From: Caulobacter sp. 32-67-35
Lineage (GTDB): Bacteria; Pseudomonadota; Alphaproteobacteria; Caulobacterales; Caulobacteraceae
Assembly: GCA_002280875.1 (NCBI GenBank)
Contig: NCEV01000003.1
Location: 62,001 to 126,000, forward strand
DNA: 64,000 nucleotides
Direction of reading: 5' to 3'
The notes below the pieces were generated by a model, which ran no database searches, was not told the origin of the DNA, and saw only the letters and a list, made by a program, of their open reading frames with translations. Positions 38,575-46,491 of the stretch are shown here, piece by piece. The translations under genes were made by a program, and so were the position numbers. The stretch's first letter is position 1. The number at the start of each line of letters is the position of its first letter.

Positions 38575-39395
38575 TGGCGAACATCACCGACTGGATCGGC
38601 CGCGAGCGACGCCGGGTCGAGGTGCTGGCGCCGGGCGATCTGGCGCGGCTGGCGGCGGTGCTGGATCGTCCGGAAGCGCCGCTGGAGGTCCCGCCCGCCT
38701 GGCACTGGGCCTGCGCGGTCGAGACGCCTCGCCAGTCGGAGATCGGCCCTGACGGCCACCCCCTGCGCGGCGGGTTCATGCCGCCGATCGAGGCGCCCCG
38801 CCGGATGTTCGCCGCCTCTGACATGCGGTTCGAGGCGCCGCTGCTGGCCGGCGTCGAAACTGAATGGGTCGAGCGCCTCGCCTCAATCGTCGAAAAGCCC
38901 GGCCGCAGCGGGGCACTGACCTTCGTCGAGGTTGAACGCCGCGTCGCGCAGGGCGGGCGCCTGTGTGTGGCCGAGACCCAGACCCTCGTCTATCGCCAAC
39001 CGCCGGAGCTAGGCGAGCCCCCGCCCTCCCCGATCACCGCGCCCGATTACGCCGACTGGCGTACGATGGTCATGCCGGATGCGGCCCTGCTGATGCGGTT
39101 CTCGGCGGCGACGTTCAACGCCCACCGCATTCACTACGACCGGGATTATGCGGCCAAGGTCGAGGGTTATCCGGGGCTGGTGGTCCACGGCCCGCTGATC
39201 GCGCTCAGCCTGCTGGAGGCGATGCCGCCCGGACGTGCGGCGGTTACGCGCTTCTCGTTCAGGGCCGTGCGGCCGCTGTTCGACGGCGCGCCATTCGAGG
39301 TGTGCGGCAAGCTGGTGGAGGACGGGGCTGAGCTATGGGCGCGGTCGGCCGAGGGTTGGCTGGCGATGACGGCGCGGGTGGCGTTGGCAAACTAA
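38574..39395 (+). CDS. MaoC-like dehydratase (HTD2/mesaconyl-CoA hydratase type)
   Basis: This 273-residue double-hotdog protein has an N-terminal FAS1-like dehydratase half (FMPPIEAPRRMFAASDMRFEAPLLAG) and a C-terminal hydratase half with NAHRIHYDRDYAAKVEGYPGLVVHGPL, the catalytic His region. It resembles HTD2 and mesaconyl-C4-CoA hydratases. It is translationally coupled to the acyl-CoA dehydrogenase gene. The substrate is unknown. Confidence 0.82.
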   Translation: MANITDWIGRERRRVEVLAPGDLARLAAVLDRPEAPLEVPPAWHWACAVETPRQSEIGPDGHPLRGGFMPPIEAPRRMFAASDMRFEAPLLAGVETEWVERLASIVEKPGRSGALTFVEVERRVAQGGRLCVAETQTLVYRQPPELGEPPPSPITAPDYADWRTMVMPDAALLMRFSAATFNAHRIHYDRDYAAKVEGYPGLVVHGPLIALSLLEAMPPGRAAVTRFSFRAVRPLFDGAPFEVCGKLVEDGAELWARSAEGWLAMTARVALAN

Positions 39396-39410
39396 CACTC
39401 TCAAAAACCC

Positions 39411-39539
39411 GCTCTCCCCGGCGAAGGCCGGGGCCCAGATTCAGCCAGAACGTCTGGGGATGATGCGCCTGCAGCCGTAGCCAAGCGCACCAATCTCCCT
39501 GGATTCGATCTGGGCCCCGGCCTTCGCCAGGGAGAGCGG
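39411..39539. repeat. Palindromic repeat, family 3
   Basis: GCTCTCC...GGCGAAGGCCGGGGCCCAGA and its inverted form TCTGGGCCCCGGCCTTCGCC...GGAGAGC are separated by about 70 bases. It lies between two convergent genes (MaoC-like and GH2) and may serve as a bidirectional transcript end. Confidence 0.75.
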
Positions 39540-39548
39540 ATGAAAGCG

Positions 39549-42059
39549 TTAGGCCTCCACCCTCAACACTAAGCTAGCCCCCTTCAACCCCTTCGCCGAA
39601 GCCGTTACCCGCACATCGCCTGCCGTCCCACGTCGCGTTCGAACGATCGCTTGGCACAGCCCGTTGAAGGCCTTGCGCTGATTGGCGACATCCGGCTCGT
39701 GACTGGTGGGATTGCCGTTGCCGACGCCGATCACATCACCCGCGCCCGACACCTCGAACATCACCAGATCATCGGCGCGCGGCACGGGGCGGCCACTGGC
39801 GTCCAGCACCTCGACCTTGAAGATCGCCACGTCCTGGCCATCGGCCTTCAGGCGTGGGCGGTCGGCGGTCAGACGCAGGGAGGCGGCCGGGCCGGCGGTC
39901 TCGCGGCGCTGACGCAGGATGACCTTGCCGTTCTTATAGCCGTGCGCCTCGATCACCCCCGGCGCATAGGGGACCGACCATTCCACATGGTGGTTGCGGA
40001 CCACCTCGCGCACGCCCTGGCTCTTGCCGTTCAGGAACAGCTCCACGCGATCGCAGTTGCTGTGCGCCCACACGCTGATCGGCTGGCCCTCGCGGCCCTC
40101 CCAGTTCCAGTGCGGCAGCAGGTGCAGCAGCGGCTCCGACCGCCACCAGGCGCGGTAGTAGTAATAGTTGTCCTTCGGGAAGCCGCAGGTATCCAGCGCG
40201 CCGAAGTGCGAGCTGATGCTGGGCCAGCGATTGAAGGGCGTCGGCTCGCCGCGATAGTCAAAGCCCGTCCAGATGAAGCCGCCGGCCATCCACGGACGAT
40301 CGGCCGCATGGCTCCACCACTTCTCGGCCGTCGTCGCCCACCAGGGATGCTCGGTGTCATAGGCCGGCACATAGCTCTTGGCCTCGTCGCGGGCGTATTC
40401 GCCGCGGGTGGTCACCACGCTGCCGCTCTCGCTGCCGATGATCGGCATCTTCGGGAAGCGGGCGTGGAAGTCGTCCATCTTCTCGTGGCGATAGTTGAAG
40501 CCGATGACGTCCAGCGCCTCGGTGATGCCCTCGCCGAACCCCGAGTCCAACGCAGCCGTGACGCCACGCGTCGGGTCGAGGCGATTGATCAGCCGCTTCA
40601 TGGTGCGCGCCACCTTCAGGCCGCGCGCCGTGCCCTGCTGGGGCTCTTCATTGCCGATCGACCACAGGATCACCGAGGGATGATTGCGGTCGCGCCGCAC
40701 CAGCCGTTCCAGCTCGTCCAGCGAGGTCGGATCGCTGGACATCCGGCGGGTCTCGTTGATCACCAGGATGCCCATGCGGTCGCAGGCGTCCAGCAGCTCC
40801 GGCGTCGGCGGATTGTGCGAGGCGCGATAGGCGTTGCAGCCCATGCTCTTCAGCTGCTCCAGCCGCCAGACCTGCAGGGCGTCCGGAATGGCCGCGCCGA
40901 CGCCGGCGTGGTCCTGGTGGTTGCAGGCGCCCATCAGCTTGATGGACTGGCCGTTCAGGAAGAAGCCCTTGGCCGGGTCGAACAGCACAGAGCGCACGCC
41001 AAACCGGCTGATAAGCCGGTCGACCACCACGCCGCCGACCATCGTCTCGGTCACCAGCGTATAGAGGTGCGGGTTTTCCAGCGACCACAGGACGGGATCG
41101 GGCAACTGGACGGTCAGGGACAGCGACTGGCGCTCCCAGGCCGGCAGACGCCCCCGCGCAGGGGCCGGGGCCAGAACGGGCTTGCCCTGAGCGTCGAGCA
41201 CAGTGTGGCGAAGCTCGAAATCAGCGCCGGCGTCGCTCTCGTTGATCAGGTCGGCGTCGATCGACAGCGTGCCGTCGACCTTGGCGCGCGCGAACACGCC
41301 CCACTGGGGCACATGCACCGGCGCGGTCTTCACCAGCCAGACATGGCGATAGAGGCCGGCGCCCTCATAGAACCAGCCTTCGCCCAGGCTGGCGTCAACG
41401 CGAACCACCAGGCTGTTGTCGCCGCCCACATTGGCGATGTCGGTGATGTCGACGCGGAACGGGCTGTAGCCGCTGTCCTCGCGCTCCAGGATATAGCCGT
41501 TGACGATCACCAGGGCGTCACGGAAGGCGCCGTCAAACTCGATCGACAGGCGTTTGCCAGCGTCGGCGGCCGGCAGGGCGAAGGTCTTGCGATACCAGCC
41601 GATGCTGGTCTCGGGAAACTCGCGGCCAAGCGCCTTGTAGCCGTGGGCGGCGCGCAGGTCCTCGTCGTCGGGCTTGCCGCTGGGCTTGTAGTCCGGGTTC
41701 GGTACGAACGGCAGCTCGACCGCCCAGTCATGCGGCAGGGTGACCCTGGCCCAGGCGCTGTCGTCGAAGTCGGCCTGCGCGGCTGCGGCGACCCACCAGT
41801 TGGGCGCGCTGGCGCCGGCCTTGGCGAAGGTGCGCTGATTGGCGCCGAAGCCGAAGTCCCGCGCAGGGTCCTGGGCGTGGCCCAGCTTGAAGCGCCAGTC
41901 GAAGTCCAGCGACAGCCGCTCGCGCGGAGCGAGGTTGATGGCCGGGGCAACGGGCGCCGTAGCAACGGACCTCTCGGCCGCCCCAGCGGACGACACGGCG
42001 CCAAGGGCGGCGGCGCCGGCGGTGGCGGCCAGGGCTTGGCGGCGGCTGAGTTCGACCAT
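39549..42059 (-). CDS. GH2 beta-galactosidase-like glycoside hydrolase, Tat-exported
   Basis: This gene encodes an 836-residue protein. A Tat signal (MVELSRRQALAATAGAAALGAVSSAGA) directs it to the periplasm. GH2 layout follows: sugar-binding jelly roll (about 60-230, with YRKTFALPA and VDASLGEGWFYEGAGLYRHVWL), an Ig-like domain, then the TIM barrel with acid/base Glu471 in SIGNEE and nucleophile Glu544 in GSESGS, and C-terminal Ig-like domains. It probably releases galactose from galacto-oligosaccharides made by the neighbouring GH53 enzyme. A strong terminator lies just upstream of the start, so it may need its own promoter or read-through. Confidence 0.88.
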   Translation of the reverse strand: MVELSRRQALAATAGAAALGAVSSAGAAERSVATAPVAPAINLAPRERLSLDFDWRFKLGHAQDPARDFGFGANQRTFAKAGASAPNWWVAAAAQADFDDSAWARVTLPHDWAVELPFVPNPDYKPSGKPDDEDLRAAHGYKALGREFPETSIGWYRKTFALPAADAGKRLSIEFDGAFRDALVIVNGYILEREDSGYSPFRVDITDIANVGGDNSLVVRVDASLGEGWFYEGAGLYRHVWLVKTAPVHVPQWGVFARAKVDGTLSIDADLINESDAGADFELRHTVLDAQGKPVLAPAPARGRLPAWERQSLSLTVQLPDPVLWSLENPHLYTLVTETMVGGVVVDRLISRFGVRSVLFDPAKGFFLNGQSIKLMGACNHQDHAGVGAAIPDALQVWRLEQLKSMGCNAYRASHNPPTPELLDACDRMGILVINETRRMSSDPTSLDELERLVRRDRNHPSVILWSIGNEEPQQGTARGLKVARTMKRLINRLDPTRGVTAALDSGFGEGITEALDVIGFNYRHEKMDDFHARFPKMPIIGSESGSVVTTRGEYARDEAKSYVPAYDTEHPWWATTAEKWWSHAADRPWMAGGFIWTGFDYRGEPTPFNRWPSISSHFGALDTCGFPKDNYYYYRAWWRSEPLLHLLPHWNWEGREGQPISVWAHSNCDRVELFLNGKSQGVREVVRNHHVEWSVPYAPGVIEAHGYKNGKVILRQRRETAGPAASLRLTADRPRLKADGQDVAIFKVEVLDASGRPVPRADDLVMFEVSGAGDVIGVGNGNPTSHEPDVANQRKAFNGLCQAIVRTRRGTAGDVRVTASAKGLKGASLVLRVEA

Positions 42060-42080
42060 GGGGGACCTCGCGCTGAAATC

Positions 42081-42115
42081 AAAAAAACGGGGAGGAAGCG
42101 CGGCGCTTCCTCCCC
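42081..42115 (-). terminator. Strong rho-independent terminator between TonB receptor and GH2
   Basis: GGGGAGGAAGCGC and GCGCTTCCTCCCC form a perfect 13-pair stem with a one-base centre. On the minus strand it is followed by seven T. It begins about 105 bases past the receptor stop and ends 21 bases before the GH2 start codon. Confidence 0.85.
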
Positions 42116-42219
42116 AGTCGCAGGATCATCGGGGAGGAATGATGAATCCCAGAAAGGGCAGGCTTCAAGCGTGAAGCCCGCCGGCCGCCACCCCTCGCAG
42201 GAGAGGCGACGGAAAGGCC

Positions 42220-44841
42220 TTAGAACTTCACCGTCACGTCCATCAGGAAGCGGCGGCCATAGACGTCGTAGCGACCGATCCGGTTGGGATCGTTGTCGCG
42301 GTACATGCGCAGGGACTCGTTGGTCAGGTTGTTGACCTGGAAGCGTACGCCGACGGCGTCGTTGATCTGGTAGGACGAGCTGAAATCGAGTGTCTTCTCG
42401 GTCTCCAGGGTCTGCAGGTCCGCGCCGCTCCAGCCGTAAATCACGGTCATCGGACTATGGTACTTGAAGCCCAGGCGCGCCTCCAGCGGACCGTGGGCGT
42501 ACCACAGGTCGACCGTGGCGGTGTTCTTGGCCAGGCCGGTCATGTCCAGCGGATTGTTGGCCGGCGAGAACTCCTTCAGGTCGGAGTCGACATAGGCGTA
42601 GTTCGAATAGATCCCGAACTTGTCCAGGCCCTTGGGCAGGAAGAAGAACGGCGTCTGGAAGGTCAGTTCCAGGCCCTGGATGTAGCCGCCGCCGCCATTG
42701 GTCGGGCTGGACACGGCATAGGTCGTGCCGTTGTAGACCACCGGGCTTTGCTTCCAGCCAATGTAGGAGCTGACGTCCTTGTAGTAGTAGGACGCCGCGA
42801 TCAGGGCTTCGGGACGGAAGTAGTATTCGGCCGAGGCGTCGAACTGCCAGGCCTTGAAGGGGTCCAGCTTCGGGTTGCCGGCGCTGCCGGTATAGGGCGA
42901 CCAGGTGGTCAGGCTGCGGCTGGCGCGAAGCTCGTCCAGCGGCGGGCGGGCGATGACCTTGGCCACGCCCAGGCGCACCACCTTGCCGTCGCCGAAGTCG
43001 AACTTGGCGTTGGCCGACGGCAGGACGTCGGTATATTCGGCTTCGACCGTGACGCCGCTGAACACGCCGGCGGTGTCCTGCTGCTGGCCGTCGCTGCTGG
43101 TTTCGGTGTGGACGACGCGGGCGCCGACATTGCCGCTGACCCACGCGCCGGCGAAGCCGTCGAGGCCGAAGTTCAGCTTGCCGTAACCCTCATAGACCTT
43201 CTCGTTGACGGCCCAGCGCTCGGCCAGCTCCTCGGTGGCGTTGGACAGTGCAAAGGCGTTGGGGCCATAGGCAACGGCGGCGATGGCGTCCAGGTCGCCG
43301 GTCAGGATCGCCGGGACATTGGCGCCCTCGCCGATCGTGTAGGCGGTGAACAGGCTGGCGGCCACGGTCGCGCCAGTCGGGGCCGGCGAGAAGCTAAAGC
43401 TGGTGTGGTCCTTGGTGCGGTCCGAAGCGCGAACACCGAACTGCACGCTCTTCAGCGCGCCGTCGCCCAGGTCGCGGGTGAAGTCCAAAGCCGCAGCCTT
43501 CAGCTCGTCGTTCAGGCGCTCGGGGCCGTCGTAAGACCCCCACTGGTTGGCGAATTGCGGCAGGCTGAGCGTTTCGGCGCTGGTGGTGATGGTCGGCGTT
43601 TGGCCGGCCCGGGTGTCGAAGCTGGTCCACTCCGGATAGGCCTCGACGCGCACGCCCTTCCACGAGTTGGTGCGCTCAGCCTTGGAGTAGGAGACATCGC
43701 CGGCCACGGTCCACAGATCGTTGGTCCACTTGCCGTTCAGGCCGCCGACCAGCAGATCCTTGTCTTCCTTGTAGTTGGACAGGACGGTGGTCACCGAGCT
43801 GTAGGGCAGACGGGCGGCCACAACGGTGTTGTTGAGCAGGGTGTAGGACGCGCCCGGGGCGGTGTAGTCGCCCAGATTGCCGTTGTTCCAGTTGCCCCAG
43901 TTGTTGCGGCCCCAGACGGTCTGATCCTGCAGCTCGCCGATCTTGATCTTCGAGTAGAGCACGTCGCCCTTCAGCTCGAAGTTGTCGGTGGGCCGCCATT
44001 GCAGGCCGGTGGAGACGCCGGTGCGCTTCTGGTCGATGCGGCTCGCCGACATCTGGGCGCCCCACGGGGTGGCGTCCAGTTTGCCGTCGCCATTCAGGTC
44101 GCCACTGTAATCGCTGGCGCCGGCCGGAGCGCGGGCGTTGGAGTCGTTGTAGCCCCAGCCCGTGAACGAGCCGTAGCCGTTCTTCTGCTGCTGGGCGGTC
44201 AGGCCCAAAACCACCGCCAGGTCGTCATTGAATTTATGCACGAACGAGCCGGAGGCCCGGAAACCGGTGGTGTCGTAGTTGGGGATGTCCTTGCCGCCGT
44301 CATAATAGACAGGGCCGGCGCGCAGCACCACGCTGGGGCCGCGATAGTCCAGGGGCGCGATGGTGTCGATATTGATGGTCGCGGCGACTCCGCCGGCGAT
44401 CAGGTCGGCCGACTGCGACTTGTAGACCTGGACGCCCGAGACGACTTCCGAAGGATAGACTTCCCAGCGCACGTTGCGGTCGGGCTCGCTGGAGGCGACT
44501 TCGCGATTGTTGATGGTGCCCAGCACCAGGCGAGCGCCCAGGCCGCGCACGACGGCCTGGCTGTCATTGCCCCGGTCGCGGGTGGCGTTGACGCCCGGCA
44601 GGCGCGCGATCGACTCGGCGATGGTCACGTCGGGCAGCACGCCGATGTCCTTGGCCGAGATGGCTTCGACAACCTTGTCGGAGCCCTGCTTCACGGCAAG
44701 GGCGTCGCGCATGCTCTTGCGCACGCCGGTGACAACGACTTCCTCGACCTGGGCGGTTTCGGGGGTCTGGGCATAGGCTCCGGTCGCGGCGGCGAGCGTA
44801 AGGCCGCTGGCGGCGGCGAGCAGGATGGCGTGGCGTGTCAT
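42220..44841 (-). CDS. TonB-dependent receptor for galactan-type saccharides
   Basis: This gene encodes an 873-residue outer-membrane receptor. The start at 44841 gives a signal peptide (MTRHAILLAAASGLTLAAATGAYA). A TonB-box-like EEVVVTG and plug domain (SAKDIGVLPDVTIAESIARLPGV, QAVVRGLGARLVLGTINNREV) precede the 22-strand barrel, which ends in a terminal Phe (MDVTVKF). The subfamily is the TIGR01782 type, frequent in Caulobacter for plant polysaccharides. Its position between GH53 and GH2 indicates uptake of galactan fragments. A motif at 45011, 170 bases upstream, is shared with the GH53 promoter. Confidence 0.92.
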   Translation of the reverse strand: MTRHAILLAAASGLTLAAATGAYAQTPETAQVEEVVVTGVRKSMRDALAVKQGSDKVVEAISAKDIGVLPDVTIAESIARLPGVNATRDRGNDSQAVVRGLGARLVLGTINNREVASSEPDRNVRWEVYPSEVVSGVQVYKSQSADLIAGGVAATINIDTIAPLDYRGPSVVLRAGPVYYDGGKDIPNYDTTGFRASGSFVHKFNDDLAVVLGLTAQQQKNGYGSFTGWGYNDSNARAPAGASDYSGDLNGDGKLDATPWGAQMSASRIDQKRTGVSTGLQWRPTDNFELKGDVLYSKIKIGELQDQTVWGRNNWGNWNNGNLGDYTAPGASYTLLNNTVVAARLPYSSVTTVLSNYKEDKDLLVGGLNGKWTNDLWTVAGDVSYSKAERTNSWKGVRVEAYPEWTSFDTRAGQTPTITTSAETLSLPQFANQWGSYDGPERLNDELKAAALDFTRDLGDGALKSVQFGVRASDRTKDHTSFSFSPAPTGATVAASLFTAYTIGEGANVPAILTGDLDAIAAVAYGPNAFALSNATEELAERWAVNEKVYEGYGKLNFGLDGFAGAWVSGNVGARVVHTETSSDGQQQDTAGVFSGVTVEAEYTDVLPSANAKFDFGDGKVVRLGVAKVIARPPLDELRASRSLTTWSPYTGSAGNPKLDPFKAWQFDASAEYYFRPEALIAASYYYKDVSSYIGWKQSPVVYNGTTYAVSSPTNGGGGYIQGLELTFQTPFFFLPKGLDKFGIYSNYAYVDSDLKEFSPANNPLDMTGLAKNTATVDLWYAHGPLEARLGFKYHSPMTVIYGWSGADLQTLETEKTLDFSSSYQINDAVGVRFQVNNLTNESLRMYRDNDPNRIGRYDVYGRRFLMDVTVKF

Positions 44842-45010
44842 GGACGTCCCCGTGCGCGGCGCCTCATCGGACGCAGCTGCTTTGTGGTTTGGCTTTGATG
44901 GGATGGCCAGCGCGACACCCGCTGGATCAGTGGGACGCGGACAACCGCGTCGAAATAGAGCCGCGCCTCTGACGGGCGCTTCCAACTGACGCTAGCCAGT
45001 CGGAAGCGCT

Positions 45011-45027
45011 ATTTATCATATCAATCA
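45011..45027 (-). promoter_or_regulatory. Shared galactan-locus motif, copy 1
   Basis: On the minus strand TGATTGATATGATAAAT matches the GH53 upstream copy in 15 of 17 positions. It lies 170 bases before the TonB receptor start and next to GGAAGCGCT, a LacI-type half-site look-alike. It is a candidate operator or promoter core. Confidence 0.5.
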
Positions 45028-45046
45028 CATCTGACAAGCGGCTGTT

Positions 45047-46399
45047 CTAAAGCTTCAGCGGGATCACCGTGGCGCCCTGTCCCACTGTGGCCTCAAGCGC
45101 TGGCGCGTCAGCCACGGCCTGAGCCGTGGCGGCGGTCCCGGCGGTGACCTTGGCGCCCGGCATCAGACGGGTGCGATAGACCCAGAAGGCGCCGTCCCGC
45201 GTCATGGCGCGCGCGCCGATCCCGCCCAGGAAGTCGCCATCGATGAAGCGCTGGGCCTCGCCCGCCGTCGCCGGAACCCTGAACTCCACATCGACCGGGT
45301 GGACATAGGGCGTCGCCAGCCACTGTATGCCTTCCAGGGCCTCGCCCTTGAAGTCGAACAGGGCGGCGTTCTCCCAGTTGGAGCCGGTTCCCCAGCGGGT
45401 CTTGCACGGGGTCGAAACCCAGGACGGCTCCCAATAGACGACGCCGACGCCGCCCTTGGCGAACACCAGCTGGGTCAGGTCCGTCAGGTATTTCTTCTGT
45501 CCCGCCGGGGTGGCCGGATAGCCGGGGATCAGCGAGTCGACGCCCAGCAGATCGGGCGAGGCGTCCACGCCCTCGGGGCTGAAGGGATAGGCGGTTTCCA
45601 CCACGACCACGTCGGCCGGATAGAGGTGGCGCATCCGGTTGATGGTCTCGCCCAGCTGGCCCATCGTCCGCTTGGACCACTTGCTGTAATAGCTGATCCC
45701 GACCAGATCGAAGTCGGTCACGCCCGCCTTGGCCGCCGCCGCGAACCACGGCTCGACATTCTCGGGCTGGGCGATGTGCAGCATGACCCGGGGCTTGATC
45801 TTCGCGCCGGCTCCGGCGTCGCGCACGGCCTTGATGCCGGCGTTGAACAGCAGGGCGTTGCGCTCCCAGTTGATCGGATCCTTGGCCCGCGCCAGGCTGC
45901 TGACGATCTCGCCATTGGTCTCGTTGCCCACCTGAACCAGGTCGGGCATCAGGCCTTCGCGATCCAGCGTGGTCAGGGTGTCATGGGTGAAGGCGTACAG
46001 CGCCTTGGCCTGATCGGGCGTCGACAGCGTCTCCCAGGCCTTGGGCGCCAGTTGCTTGTCGCCGTCGGCCCAGTCGTCGGAATAATGGAAGTCCAGCAGC
46101 ACCTGCAGGCCGGCCGCGCGGGCCCGGGCGATGCTCTTCTTGACGTCCCTGAGGTTGGAATACGGCGTCCAGGTAGGATCATTCCAGATCCGGATCCGCG
46201 CCACATTGGCGCCCGCCGACTTGAAGAAGGCGTACTGCTCCACGACCTTGCCGCCCGAGCGATAGACCGCGCCGCAGTCGTCCATTTCGTTGGCGTAGGA
46301 GATGTCGACGCCCAGATAGGACGGCGGCCGCTCGGCCCGCGCCGGGCCGCTTAGCAGGGCCGCACAGGCCAGAAGGCTCACGCCGAAAGAACGGGTCAT
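45047..46399 (-). CDS. GH53 endo-beta-1,4-galactanase
   Basis: This 450-residue enzyme hydrolyses beta-1,4-galactan side chains of arabinogalactan or pectin. The start at 46399 is preferred because a GGAG lies 7 bases upstream; ATGs at 46405 and 46412 are alternatives. The signal peptide MTRSFGVSLLACAALLSGPARA indicates export. GH53 motifs are YLGVDISYANEM, ARIRIWNDPTW, LDFHYSDDWADG, acid/base Glu160 in VGNETNGE, ISYYSKW, and nucleophile Glu268 in VVETAYPF. A C-terminal GH53-associated tail follows. It initiates the galactan pathway completed by the receptor and GH2. Confidence 0.93.
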   Translation of the reverse strand: MTRSFGVSLLACAALLSGPARAERPPSYLGVDISYANEMDDCGAVYRSGGKVVEQYAFFKSAGANVARIRIWNDPTWTPYSNLRDVKKSIARARAAGLQVLLDFHYSDDWADGDKQLAPKAWETLSTPDQAKALYAFTHDTLTTLDREGLMPDLVQVGNETNGEIVSSLARAKDPINWERNALLFNAGIKAVRDAGAGAKIKPRVMLHIAQPENVEPWFAAAAKAGVTDFDLVGISYYSKWSKRTMGQLGETINRMRHLYPADVVVVETAYPFSPEGVDASPDLLGVDSLIPGYPATPAGQKKYLTDLTQLVFAKGGVGVVYWEPSWVSTPCKTRWGTGSNWENAALFDFKGEALEGIQWLATPYVHPVDVEFRVPATAGEAQRFIDGDFLGGIGARAMTRDGAFWVYRTRLMPGAKVTAGTAATAQAVADAPALEATVGQGATVIPLKL

Positions 46400-46450
46400 G
46401 CTCATGCTCCATGGTCGCCGGGGCGAAAACGTCGGCGTCGTTATGGGCAC

Positions 46451-46467
46451 ATTTATAGTATCAATCA
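46451..46467 (-). promoter_or_regulatory. Shared galactan-locus motif, copy 2
   Basis: On the minus strand TGATTGATACTATAAAT lies 52 bases upstream of the GH53 start and is preceded by a further TGAT. The TATAAA part could be a -10 box, in which case the shared part is a promoter core with flanking operator. Confidence 0.5.
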
Positions 46468-46491
46468 ATCATCATCGCCCGCACCGCGCGC

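Noticed and set aside
39651..42335. 894-codon plus-strand ORF antisense to GH2
   Set aside because: It is a high-GC shadow frame. The minus strand carries all GH2 catalytic motifs.
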